Assembly: GCF_019320115.1 (NCBI RefSeq)
Contig: NC_089593.1
Location: 35,597,835-35,661,834, forward strand
From: Miscanthus floridulus
Taxonomy: Eukaryota > Streptophyta > Magnoliopsida > Poales > Poaceae
Length of the DNA stretch: 64,000 nucleotides
Direction: 5' to 3'
Made by a program: the position numbers and the translations under genes. A model generated the notes under the pieces. It saw nothing but the letters and a program-made list of their open reading frames with translations. It was not told the origin of the DNA and did no database searches. Positions within the stretch are counted from its first letter, which is position 1, and each line of letters opens with the position of its first letter. Below, piece by piece: positions 36,034 through 48,142 of the stretch.

Positions 36034-37400
36034 TCAAACCATCTGGTTGGTCAAAACATCAGCCCCTGCTGAACTTATACGGTACCCATAACCCAATTCT
36101 GTGCATAGTTGTCCATGTTTCTGTGCAAATGCTTGACTCATAAAAGAATGCGATGATCCAGAATCAAATAGAACAATTGCAGGGTTTTTGTTGACAGAAA
36201 ACTTACCAGCAGTGATAGGCTCTCCCTTAGGAATTTCATCCACTGTTGTACTGTGCACTCTAGCATTATAAGTCTGCTGCTTCTTCTTGGGCGGGTACAG
36301 ACAAAACCTCGAGAAATGGCCGGGTTGATCACAGTTATAGCAGGGTCCTCTCACTGTCCCGGCAGATCCCACAGCTCCCTTGGAACTGCCTTGTACCGCA
36401 GTTGTGGCTGCTTTGTTGGGCTGTACTGCCATCTTGTATGGCTTTTGGGGTCCACGGAAATTTTGGCTTCTTTGCTGAGGTGGCCGGAACCTAGCGCTAG
36501 GTGCCGATGGGCAATATGGGGAACGACCTCCCATAGGGGCTCTAGCTTGAGACGGCCCACCTTCAAAGGCTCTCTTGCGTGTCTTGGCTGCGGTGCTGGC
36601 GTTGTTATTCTTCTCCTGCTTCAGACAGTCGCTGATGAAGTCATTGAATCTGACGCGGTTGTTGGTACCAACATGCTTTATCATTTTTGGATTGAGACCC
36701 CTCTTAAAACTGGCTATTCTTTTAGCATCTGTGTCAACCATGTCGGGAGCATAGCGACACAAGTTGTTGAAGGCATGTAGTATTGCGTCACGGTTTTGGT
36801 GCCCTGGTTCAACGCTAGAAACTCTCCCAACTTCATCTCGGTCAGCCCTGGTGGAATATAGGTTCCACGGAAGGCCTCAGCAAACTCTCTCCAAGAAATC
36901 TGAGCATTTGGAGGGAAGGTGGTGCGATGGTGCTTCCACCACATTCCCGCCGGTCCTTGCAATTGAAGTGCAGCATACTTCGTTTTTAGAACCTCAGTCA
37001 TCCTCAACACACGGAATTTATCTTCCATCGTGTTGATCCATTCCTCAGCATCGAGTGGCTCTGTTGCTTCCTTGAATACTGGCGGCCTGGTGTCCATGAA
37101 ATCTTTGAAGCTGCTATATTGGTTCACTCCCATGCCACCACCTTGATTGTTACCACGTTGAACGTTGTTGGCGATGGTTCAAAGAAGATCCTCCATGTTC
37201 TTCTAAGATTGTTCCGCGTTGCGCTGACTCCTGAGCAGCTGTGCAAGGAACATCTCGGGGGTAAATGGGGGAGGAGGTGGTAAATGTGGTTCATGGGGAG
37301 GTTCATTGTTGTTGCCGTGGTTTCCACCACCACCACCAGCCCCCACACCGTTAGCACCAGGCTCAGCGGCCTCATACGTGGTTCGGCGAGTGTTTGTCAT
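36034..37400 (-). pseudogene. gag: Tekay gag and protease
   Basis: The preferred start is ATG 37400 (MTNTRRTTYEAAEPGANG), directly behind a TGCAG splice-acceptor-like site. An ATG two codons upstream would fall inside that site. A Gly/Asn/Pro-rich N-terminus precedes the Gag domain (FMDTRPPVFKEATEPLDAEE, then EFAEAFRGTYIPPG). The zinc knuckle CYNCDQPGHFSRFC lies near 36310-36350. The protease motif FDSGSSHSF lies near 36160. Damage: TAG after AEQS at about 37203 and TGA just downstream, both C-to-T type, and a one-base loss near 36770 that changes frame. Confidence 0.9.
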
Positions 37401-37765
37401 CTGCATATTTTAGCAACAAGTAACGATTGAGTGAAGCTATAATAATTGCGAGTGAAGGAAAAATTATGCCATACTGAATTTACCGGAGAGAATAAATTCA
37501 TGCAATAAAACAGAGGCACAACAATCGCATCCCAATTAAAACAACAGCACTTAATCGAATTACTTCAACGGCAAACATCGCGTCCATACAATCAAATTGC
37601 CAGCATACATACACTGGACTTTTTATGCGTTCAGATATCGCATTCAGAAATCAGTTCCAACCACATGCCAAGTCTCATACGTTCGAAGCAACATACAATA
37701 GGTTACATGCCAACAAAAGAAAGGTCATCGCGACAGAACCTAGATACTAGCGCAAGGCAACTAGC
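37401..37765 (-). other. Spacer between ORF0 and gag
   Basis: This is 365 bases of AT-rich sequence ending in TTGTTGCTAAAATATGCAG before the gag ATG. It looks like intron sequence with a 3' splice site. Confidence 0.5.
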
Positions 37766-38755
37766 CTACTCCTCGGGGCCATTGTCGGGATCGGAGACAT
37801 CACCATCGCCCCCAGGTGAAACTGCAGGCTCGTCCTTGTTGTCGTTGTCGACGTCCATGCCAGCGGCGTCTGGTGGAGCATATGGGCCAACCCCATCGTA
37901 GAGCACGTGAAACTCCTCGTGTAGGTAGCCGTTGTATTCCTCTAGCTCATCGACTCTCTGTAGCAAAAGGTTTCTTGCGTTCCAGGCTTCATTCCTTTCC
38001 TGAACCAACTGTCCAATCATGCGGTCTGCATTATTGTTGGCTTGAGTTAATGTATGCACTCGCTGCATAGCTCTATCACCTCTCTCAACCGCCTAATCTC
38101 GCTGTAAGTTCATATCAGCCAACTGCTCCTACAAGCTAGCTATAACACGTGCCTATCTCTTCTTCTGCTTTTTCCCTTTTAGCTTATCCTCACTATGCAA
38201 GCCAGTCAAAGTCCAATAGGTACTCTCGAGACCCTCATACGCTCTGATGGCGGCGAACATAGCACTCATTGCCTGGTTGTCGCTAGCCTGTCCTTCAGCT
38301 AGACCTCTGACCAATGCACTTCCCTAAGGCTGAAACCAAATGGCATCACGAGGATCATCCCTAGGAAAAGTACTAGCTAGAGCTACTGCAAGCTCACTGG
38401 GAAATCTGCTCATAATATCCCTGATGACACAGAAGGCTGCTCCCTCTGCACCCTCAGCTGGAGTGCGACCCTCAAACTCCAAATGCCAACCATCCTAATC
38501 TGGAGCATCACCGAGAGCAGGAACCGTGATCTCCACCACTGCAAGTCCATCCTCTGCTAACTGGCTCTCATTCCAAGAGTACACCGGCTCTTGACCCTCT
38601 GGGTACCCCACATCATGGAGCACTCTCCAAAGCAAAGTTGGCATGCCAAACTCGCTCAAGAAGGTGTCCGTGGTGCGGTGCTCCCTCAGGGCCAACGGAC
38701 ATCGGGGTGCTCTTCCTCCGGTGGACTTATGGGCGGTCTGCTTCGTGCGGGCCAT
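37766..38755 (-). pseudogene. ORF0 of the Tekay element: histone H3 tail-like N-terminus plus coiled coil
   Basis: A single 330-codon frame runs from ATG 38755 to TAG 37766-37768, interrupted only by five in-frame TAG codons (38495, 38324, 38153, 38129, 38093). Removal of Met would expose ARTKQTAHKSTGGRAPR, which equals the histone H3 tail at 15 of 17 positions; Lys4, Lys9, Ser10 and Arg17 are kept, Arg8 is His and Lys14 is Arg. After residue 21 the H3 match stops, except for ALREHR, which resembles ALREIR of H3. A globular part follows (about residues 25-190, with WHLEFEGRTPAEGAEGAAF). Then come a Lys/Arg cluster (KLKGKKQKKR), a coiled coil (about 200-285) and an acidic C-terminus (DVDNDNKDE). 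There is no histone fold. The ORF lies upstream of gag and its ATG follows a CTACAG acceptor-like site. The function is unknown; I do not recognise this ORF from described elements. Confidence 0.8.
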
Positions 38756-39529
38756 CTGTAGCAAAAGTTCTTTTATTACCTCGGGGAAACACATTTTAGG
38801 TGATACAACTTTTATCAAAATGAGATAATCAATTTATAAGGGGAGGAATGCATGAGATGAATGAAATGCCCAAGTAACATGATGTATGTACGTGCCGTAC
38901 GTTCTCACAAACTTAGGAAATAAATAATTTCTAACGATGAATTCGGTGGCATACAACAATCTCTCAATACGTAGCTAATACGTTCTACACGATAGCGTTG
39001 TTATGTACCTGCAGAAGATCCATTTCAGCCCAATTCCCAATGAATGCATAAAAAGCAGTAACTTTTATCTACACGCTCTACACGAATCCCCAGATACATG
39101 TACAACGGTAGTAACTACCCGAACCATCGTCCTATTGACGGCATCGCCTCCACAGACGGAAGACCCATACATGAGATACCTTTGTAAAACATGCGTAGAA
39201 CATGTAATTACTCCAGCATCATATAAGCATTCACCCTAGATCGGCGGTGTATCCAATCATGCTCTCACAACTCACACTTACCGAGGCGTAGAGGCAAATG
39301 ATCCATTCATTACCACTCAAACAAGTGGCACTCATACAATAACATGCCATATGAGCGACGAATGAGAAATATGATGCAAGAATCCCAGTCAATACTTAAT
39401 TAAGCCACCTAAAGTCCTTAACTGGGCATAAAGGATATGATCACTGGCACACTTTATATTTTGAAAATCACGTTTTCCAAATGCCTTTTTGTTTTAAATA
39501 CACTTGTGAACAGTAACACGCTAAACCAT
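38756..39529 (-). other. Tekay leader between primer-binding site and ORF0
   Basis: This is about 770 noncoding bases ending in AACTTTTGCTACAG directly before the ORF0 ATG. No gene is visible. A splice donor was not assigned. Confidence 0.5.
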
Positions 39530-39541
39530 GCTCTGATACCA
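39530..39541 (-). other. Primer-binding site of the Tekay element
   Basis: The minus strand reads TGGTATCAGAGC, complementary to initiator methionine tRNA. It lies two bases from the LTR end. Confidence 0.95.
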
Positions 39542-39543
39542 GC

Positions 39544-42500
39544 TGACCAATTATACGAAATTAAGTAAGAAAATCATCCGCCAGAGCAGACGATTTAGCA
39601 AACTTAAGCCCGTATAACCCGGTAGTCCGTGAAATCACGAAGGATTTCAAACCAACTTCCATTCCAGCCAAGATCATAATAAGTTTAGCGGTCACCATCA
39701 CATATTGCATAAAAGTTCACAATCACAGGTACATCAGAGTTTCAACATAGTTATTACAACACCAGTTCGAATAAAAGTAGCGGAAGTCATTTGTTCAAAC
39801 CACACACACTGACGCGGAGTTTAAATATAGTGCCAGCGAATGATCATCTCCAACAAAAGCATCAGATGAGACGTAAGGAATGACCATGCCCATGGTCCTA
39901 AGCATCACCCATCGTAGGATAAAGGTAGTTGATACAGTAGCCGTAATACATCTGCCCATCTGCAACAAGTGGGAATAAAACCCTGAGTACAAGAAGGTAC
40001 TCAGCTAGACTTACCCGACATAACCAAAAATAAATGACACCAAGGATTATGAAGGGCTTTATAGTAGGGTAGCTGACTCATTTGCAAAAAGAAGCATTTT
40101 TAGCATTTCAAGAACCTTTCAAAAAGCATTATTGCCAAGTTCATTATTATTAACCTGTCGACTAGATTTGCACCTATACTAGAGTAAACATGTGATTAAG
40201 CAGATAATGATAACCAATTATCATTAAACAACTTCCATACTATCATATTCATTAGAACTGTCCAAGTGTTCCATAACATTTACTACGATGAAGTAACTCA
40301 AGTCAAGTGCTCACTATCCAGGAGCGATGGCGATTCGAATCGATTCCTAACCAGCTGGTGATTTATTCCTTACACAAACCTCACTCACCCGCTAAAGTGA
40401 GATATTGATCACCGAGTCAACTTTCCAGGAATCTCGAGTTTGCCAGGAACCACATGTACCCGGGGGCCGACCGACTGCACTTTGGTCTTATCATCCCGCC
40501 CCCGTGTCCTACCACACCTGCTCCGGCACAGTGCGTTGTGGGCAATCTACTCGGCCCGAAAAATCTCCCAGCTTCATGGTCGGAAGGTACTTTATCCGGC
40601 TAGCTAAATGTAAGGCATGCATTCAACATGACTCGAGGCCCAACAACGGTCGGTCCTTAATCGACACAGATGGAAAGCACTACAGTCCAAAACTCTGCAA
40701 GTCTCCGTCCGGTCTCAACTTCATTTAACACTTAGTTATACCATGACTTCATAGTCATCCAAACAGATCCAGGTAACCACCTATAGCTCACAGGTGATAG
40801 GAAATCACCTGACTTCTACCGGTCTAAGCCAACTAAGCATTGACTTGACTGCGGATACCAGGGTAACAAGGATATAGTATAACAAAGGTAAACAAGGTAT
40901 AATGCAGCAACGGTTGCAAACAACTCCTGAACGTAATGCATCAATTAAAGTAAAGCATTTAATTAACAATTGCAAATCGGGAGAAAAATGCTCTAGGCCT
41001 TACCTCTCTCGAAGGAGCTCGGACGGTGATCGGGGCACTCCGGAAGTTCCTCAACGTCCTCCTCGTCGGCTTCTGGCACTTCCTGCGGCTGCACCTCGAA
41101 CTGCTCCTCGGGCTCCTTAGGTATGACGACTAGGTTCTCGGTTTGCGATCCTATATGATGCAATGTGCGTAAGTGCTTATGCAATCGGTGCATCGGATGA
41201 GATGAATACAATGGATATGTTGGAATGCAAGGTAGTCAACATCATCCAAGAAAATATACTACAAGCACATGTCATCTACTGCATTCTCTTCTACTACTAA
41301 TATGTTAATTCAACACATTTTATTAAATGCTTTAAAGATACACCAAAGCTTTACTAATTTCTTAAACACACACATGAAGCAACACCTAATTAAACCCTAA
41401 TTAATAATAGGTTTGAATAGCAACCTCTATTTTTCTTGCTTAGAAAAATCTTAGAAAATTACTACAGCATAGTATTACCCTAAGAAGTGTACCATCAGAT
41501 TTTCATGATATTTGAGTGAGTGGATTAGCCTACACAAAAATAACAAGCTATGGCATGATTTTGTACATGAAAATACTTTGTACTGTGAAAAATGCCAAAC
41601 AACAGAGTTAGTATTTTTCCTATGTTCTTCATAGCATACAATGACTGTACAAAAATTATCACATGCATGTTTTATACAAAGTTTGCTCTCTAGCAAAAAT
41701 AATAAAAATCAGCTATTAAAGGTACTTGAACTACACCTAAAAATTTTCTCACAGCACATGCTTGAAACATATTTTTCCTAGGAAATACAGGACATAAGAA
41801 GATTAACAAACTTGGAATCATATTTTTCCGAAGCCTATAGATTTTTCTACATATTTTTCAAGTTATCAGCAATATTCATGATTAAATAAAGTTCTACAGA
41901 AAAGTATTTCAAAAATGTCATGCAAAAATTTTCCCAAGTAGATCTGATGATAAGGAACCTAGACAAATTTATTTTAACAAATTTGGAGCAAATTTGAGTA
42001 CCCAAACATTTTTCAAACCATTTCAAATTTCAAATAATAAAGAATAAATGGAAAATAATTCGTTTAAACGTTACTGGGCCAGCCCGAACGGCTTAGGCGG
42101 CCCACGACTGTGCGCGCACATGGCCCAGAATGGCACAGCCCAGCTCCGGCTTCCTCTCAGCAGCGACAACTGGCAAATGGGACCCGCACGTCAGCGAGAG
42201 AAAACAGGGGACGGAGGGAGACGACGGCGCGACAGCCGTGAAATTCGCTGACGGCGAGTTCTCCGGTGAACCCGACGGCACCGGCGTGCTCCCCACAACT
42301 GTGCGCACCCATCCATACCTTCATTTCAACCTCTACCGTACCCTAGCAACGACGGCGTTAGCAACGGCGGGCGGCAGTGAGATCGCTGCGGCGCTCCGGC
42401 GACGGCGAACTCCCATTGTCACAAACAAGCTTGGTACAAGCTTCACGAGACTACTACGGAGCTACCCAAGCAACTAGAAGCGGACGGAAGAGTCCCTAGC

Positions 42501-43626
42501 TACCCCAACCACGGCGGCCTCAACTCCGGTGAGGACACGCGAATTGCGGCGGTGGCGGGAACGGACAATGCGCCCTTACCAAAACTCAGACGGTGCAGCC
42601 AAGGGGTGGAGGAGGTAGAAGAGAACAAGGCGGCACTACGATGAAGATGTAGTGAGCAATTTTGCGACAGCGAGCAAGAGCGAGCTCATTGGAGTTGTTG
42701 CGGCTGCTGCTGTGGAGCTACGAGCGAGCGGAGAAGGCAAAGGAAAATGAAAAACGAGCGGCTGAACTGGTCGAGCAGGCGCGCGGGGGCTTAAGGCGAG
42801 GCTAGCAGTGCCAGAATGGCCGCGGCGCATGGCCTGCACGAGCAGAAGACCGACGACGCGTGGCATCCACGCGGCGGGCAAGCCCTGACGCGGTCGGGGG
42901 CGTGGCGCGGCGACGGGCGCTGCGCGCGGCGCTGGGCTGGGCCGAGCAAGGCAAGGCGCACGAGCGGCGGGCGCTGCTGGGCTGACTCGCGAGGTGGGCT
43001 GGCGCGTTGGGCGGGCGAGGCACGTGGCTGGCGGGGACGCGGGCTAGGCCGGCTTCGGCCGTGGGCCGGAAACGAGGCGGTGGCCCGCGAATGAGAAAAA
43101 ATCCTTTTTCAAATATATTTTCAAGAAATTTTGAAATGCCATCTTTCAAATATTATTTTGAGCAAGAAAATGACATCTTTTGAAAATGTACCAAAAATGA
43201 AAGTTGACTAGAATTTAATTCTCTACAACTTTGCTGTTGTGACCAAAGCCAAATTCTTTCTAGATTTTGAATTATAAATTCAAAGTCAATGTTTGACTCC
43301 AAACCCTAATTTTTGGGAAATTACTTTTGAAGCCAAATTTTTAATTAGTTTGAATACAAACCTTGCTCCAAAAATTGAACTATACATTTCTAGATGATTT
43401 ACAATGATAGCCAAACAAGTTCTACTAACCTAGCAAGCAAAAATTCAGGGCAAAACAATTCTAACCAAGGTATGCAACATTTAGGTTTCACACATGTTTC
43501 AAATGTTTCGAAACAATGTTTCAGTTGTTATTCACATGATTAGGCATGTATGATTTGGATGCTTGATGATGCATGATATGCGTGATTTGCAGTGCCTAAA
43601 TGCAGGTATAACACCGGGGTGTTACA
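39544..43626 (-). repeat. Tekay chromovirus 5' LTR (4083 bp, 11 bp missing at inner end)
   Basis: This is the partner of 28788-32882. On the minus strand it begins TGTAACACCCCGG at 43626. At its inner end it lacks 11 bases (GGTTCTGTTAC) that the other LTR has; deleting them from the intact end plus GC plus primer site gives exactly the sequence seen here. Confidence 0.93.
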
Positions 43627-43631
43627 TCTTC
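43627..43631. other. Target site duplication TCTTC (right)
   Basis: Matches 28783-28787 and lies directly after the LTR end GTTACA. Confidence 0.9.
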
Positions 43632-46600
43632 TGCCCATGCAAAGATTGCAAGAATCATAGGAACTTTCGTCAAATTGAGTCTATACGATCACACTTGATT
43701 ACTAGGGGGTTCATGTCAAACTATACGATATGGACTATGCATGGCGAGGTTGGTGTGAATGTTCTATAGGAAAACGATGATGATGTGGACATGCCTAACG
43801 TAGCCATCCACGATGCTGACAAGGAACCCGATGTCAATACAGAACCTATGGCCATAGTTAATAATATGTTTAGGAACACGCTAGCTGACGACACCGAGGA
43901 TAATGATGGCATTTCTCAGCTGCTACGTAATGTAAAGACCGGATGTCTTAGTGAAAGACAACTGAGAAAGCTAGAGAAAATGAGATAAGATGGCAAAACA
44001 CCATTGTATAGGAATTGTCCAATGAGCAAACTGGAAGCTGACATCATGCTGTTAGAGTTCAAATCGACAAACAGATTGAACGATAAAGGCTTCGATCAGT
44101 TGTTAGGTATAATAAGGAAAATGCTCCTAGAAAAAAATGAGTTGCCAGAAAAGACATACTTGGCCAAGCAAATGATCTGCCCCATTGGCCTCGAGGTTGA
44201 AAAAATCCACGCGTGTTCTAATGATTGCATATTGTACCATAGAGAAAAATACAAAGACTTAGACAAGTGCCCCAAGTATGAAGCTCCATGGTATAAGGAA
44301 GGGCCATTAGATGAGGGTACCAAGACTAGAGGAGGTCCCATAAAGGTTATTTGGTATTTCCCTATAGCTCCCCGGGTGCATAGGCTATTTGCATGTGCAA
44401 AGTCAGCCAAGCTGTTGCGCTGGCATGGCAAAGAGCGTAAGAAAGATACAATGATGAGGCACCCCGCCGATGGGCATGACTGGAGGACTATCAATACTAT
44501 GTTCTATAAGGACATCGGTGAAGAGGTAAGGCACCTTTGGTTTGCTTTGAGCACAGATGGGATGAATCCTTTCGACCAGGTTAGAAGCAATCATAGCACC
44601 TGGCCAGTGACGCTCTATATATACAACCTTTCACCTTGGGTCTGTATGAAGCGGTCGTACATCTAGATGCCACTACTGATCTAAGAGCCAAGACAACCTA
44701 GGAATAACATCGATGTGTTTCTGGAACCAGTGATTGATGAACTAGTGGAGATGTTTGAAAAGGGTGTGCCGGATGTTTGGGATGAATACAAAAAGGAACA
44801 TGTCACGATAAAGGGAGTACTTATCGCTACAATCACCGACCTGCCAGGTTGAGGTTCGTTGCCCAGAGAGAAGACAAAAGGCTATACTAGATGTGTCGAG
44901 TGCTTGGACGACACCGATGTGATAAATCTACCAAATAACTCAAAGATAGTTTATATGGGACACCGTAGGTTCCTACCTAAGGATCACCCTTACCATAGGA
45001 ACAGAAAAGATTTCAATGGTACTATTGAGAAACGCTTAGCTCCAAAATATCGAGACGGGCCTACGATACTTTGAGAACTCAACAAACTAGAGGTTGTCCT
45101 TAGGAAGGGGGACAATGCAGTAGCAACGCCTGATGGGAGCGTTTGGAAGAAAAAATTGGTTTTCTAGAAACTACCTTACTGACTATTTCTGAGTGTACGC
45201 CACTGTCTTGATGGACACCTTGGGGGACATCAAAGGTTTCACTAGCCACACGCCTGGACATGCAACACTTGGGAATCAAGAAGGAGTTGCATCTCGTGGA
45301 TCTAGAGAATGGCCAGTTCGAACTTTCGGCTGCGTCATGGACATTGAAGAAGGAAGAAAAGCATGCGCTTATTTCTTTCTTCAATGAACTCAAAGTCCCG
45401 ATGGGCTACTGTGCGAACCCGAAGAGGCTAGTGAACATGAGAGAACTCAAGTTCAACTATGGCCCTATGAAGGCCCATGACTGTCATGTCATTATGACTC
45501 AGCTGCTCCCTGTTGCCCTGCGTGGTATCCTCCCCCCAAAGGTCTGCGCCCCAATCATAAAGCTTTGCTCGTTCTTCAACGCAATCTCAAAAAAGGTCAT
45601 TGATGTGTCCATGCTAGAGCAGCTGCAGCGGGACATAGCCAAAACTCTCGTTAGGCTTGAGATGCATTTCCCGTTGACTTACTTTGATATCTCATTGCAT
45701 CTGCTCATTCATCTTGTTGACCAAATTAGAGCCCTTGGCCCAATGTACCTGCATCAGATGTTTCCTTTCGAAAGATTGATGAAAGTTTTCAGGAGGTATG
45801 TTAGGAACAGATTCAAGCCAGAAGGGGGCATGGTTGAAGGATGGTCAATGGAGGAGGCCATTAAGTTCTACACATATTATCTGGACATCAAAAGGGTTGG
45901 AGTTCTAGAATCTCGTCATGAGGGAAGACTACATGGCAAAGGAATGATCGGGGAGAAATCTGTTATAGTAGATGACCCTATTTCTTTCAGACAGGCATAG
46001 TTCGCTGTTCTCCAGCAAGCCAAGGGTGTGATGCCATACATTAATGAGTACAGGCAATCACTGCAAACTCTGTATCTGAGCAGGTCACAGGCTTGGCTAG
46101 ATAAAAAACATAAGGAGGAATTTGTTAGCTGGTTGCAACATCGCTTGCTTGGAATAAAGTTGGGTAATCAACTGGATGCCTTAGCCAAGGGACCTTTAAG
46201 TACATATCTTAAGTACCAAGGGTATGAGATCAATGGATTCACATTTTACACAAAAAAGCAAGATGGAAAGAGCACATTCCAAAATCGTGGTGTTCGTTTT
46301 GATGCTCACGATGAGAACGGCAACCTACAGGCGACATACTATGGTTTCATAGAGGAGATATGGGAGCTAGCCTACGGTCCATTGAAGGCAACTCTTTTTC
46401 ACTGCCATTGGGTTCGGCTTGAGGAAATCAACACTGATAGTGAAGGGTTCACTACCGTTGATCTCACTAAGACCGCATACAGAGATGACCCCTTCATCCT
46501 TGTAAGAGATGTTATGCAAGTCTTCTATGCAAGGGACAACAAGACAAAAGGAAGGCTAAAAGTAGTCCTAGAAGGGAAAAGGAAGATTGTCGGTGTCGAT

Positions 46601-46756
46601 GGAGTGACGGATGAAGAAGACTACAGGGGCTATCAGGAAATGCCTCCACTTGGGGTGAACGTACCCCTACCTATCCTTCAAGAGGGTGACGAACCTGCTT
46701 ACGTACGAATTGATGACAATGAGGCCCTCATTTTTGATGTACCTAAAGATAGTTAG
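43627..46756 (+). pseudogene. CACTA transposase (TNP2-type), decayed
   Basis: The frame resumes after the Tekay insertion with FCPCKDCKNHRNF and IRSHLITRGFMSNYTIWT, the transposase-associated domain of plant CACTA elements. The TNP2 transposase region follows (44004-44666, with CPKYEAPWYKEG and KVIWYFPIAPRVHRLFA) and continues past stops at about 44664-44681. After a frame change near 45100-45260 come a DUF4218-like region (45260-46000: CANPKRLVNMRELKFNYGPM, then WSMEEAIKFYTYYLD) and a DUF4216-like region (46028-46756: TYYGFIEEIWELAYGPLKAT, then FILVRDVMQVFYA), ending in TAG. This domain order is standard for grass CACTA transposases, which cut and paste the element through its terminal repeats. 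Internal stops and a missing piece before 45260 make it inactive. Confidence 0.9.
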
Positions 46757-47024
46757 ATTATTATTAACTATGTAATCATTATGTAGACGTTGTATCAGTA
46801 ATTCGCACTGAATATTTAATTTATATTTTATGCGCATCTCTACAATTTAATTATTGACTATGTAATCAAATATTAAGATGATGTTCACAAACACTATTAT
46901 TTGATAATTATAGACCATTAATTAATTATCATAGAATTAAATAATCAAGACACAATTTTTTGTGTTATTTTAGAATATAAACTAACTACATTATTTCTAT
47001 TAATAAATAAATAAAGAAAAGCAA
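46757..47024. other. AT-rich spacer inside the CACTA element
   Basis: Very AT-rich sequence between the transposase and the next coding-like region. No gene is visible. Confidence 0.6.
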
Positions 47025-48142
47025 TTGTCCTCTGATGATGAGGACGACTGCGAGTCTTTGCCCACCCACGATGATCACTCATCATCTCCCAACAGAGATC
47101 ACTCCCCTCCTCATCTAGAGCCATCACCCCCAAGAAGACAGAGGTCTCCTTCTATTCCTCCTTGTTCGACTCCGTCTTCATTAGCTCCAAGAAAAGAGAC
47201 TCCTCCTCCTCCTCCTCCTCCCCCTCCTCCATCTTCATCAGCGCCGAGAAAATAGAATTCTCGTTGTCATCCTCCTCCTCCTCCACCTCAACCCAAAATA
47301 AGATCAAGGACATCCTCGCAGTCGCAGAAAAGGTCCTTGGATTCGGTCGCTAATGCTCCCAAAGTGGACCAACAGAAAAGAAAAATGCCGTTCAGTGGCA
47401 GCGTTACCACCTTGATGAAGAAAAATTTACAGCACACATCTCGAAGGAAGATTGTGTTAGTTTCTTCAATCTCTATGCCTCACTGCCTTCGTATATGTTG
47501 AAGTTCGAATTCAAAAGGCAAACACAGAATAAATACGCTACAACAAGAGACAAAGAAATACACAATAAAGATTTAAGGAACATATAGAAGTATGTTGAAG
47601 ATAACCCAGGATTAACCATGGAAGAGGCTGCGAACATCTATTATGATGTACAAGGGACGGGAACACCGGCAATGAAGTATCAAAGGGGCAATCTTTTGGT
47701 TCTCGATGACGAGTATAAAGATCTAACAACATATGGCTCAAGCAACAGAGACGGACGACTTTGGTTTTGAGGTTATTATCCGTTCGCCACATTCTTTCCA
47801 TTATCCCGAAGAAGAGAAGTTCGATGTCGAGTGGGAGTGCTTGTTCCAGCTATACCAGAAACACAATCTCGATGTACAAATGTTGACGCTGTGGACTATG
47901 TAAGTACCCTACACGCGCGATATTACAATTAACTACTCTCTCGAGACAAATTGTTAACTTTTGAGCACTTCCCATGATTTTATGTAGGTGTATATCAAAA
48001 TTTTGCATTGTAAAAAGCAAATGGGATTACATAGGCTTCTTGGACCCCTTGCGAGTCAATAAGAGGACATGTCTAGGCCTCTATGGATGTGATGTGGAAG
48101 ACCTAAAATAGAGATTGATTGCTGTTTTCGATGAATTCACGA
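47025..48142 (+). pseudogene. CACTA second gene, Ulp1-protease-associated type, cut by Sirevirus B
   Basis: A Ser/Pro-rich start (HSPPHLEPSPPRRQRSPS; CTC repeats at 47205-47235 encode poly-Pro) leads into VEDNPGLTMEEAANIYYDVQ (47590-47650). Next comes FDVEWECLFQLYQKHNLDVQ (about 47820-47880), an intron at 47900-47987 (GTAAGT...TGTAG), then CISKFCIVKSKWDYIGFLDP. This last part resembles the region before the C48/Ulp1 peptidase in proteins carried by many plant CACTA and related transposons. The catalytic part would lie past the Sirevirus B insertion. Frames are broken at several places. Confidence 0.6.

Noticed and set aside
38495..38755. A true histone H3 gene
   Set aside because: Only the first ~21 residues match; the histone fold is absent and the frame continues into a coiled-coil protein within a retrotransposon.
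43563..43769. Open frame joining the Tekay LTR to the CACTA transposase domain
   Set aside because: The first part is LTR sequence; the frame is an accident of the insertion border at 43626.
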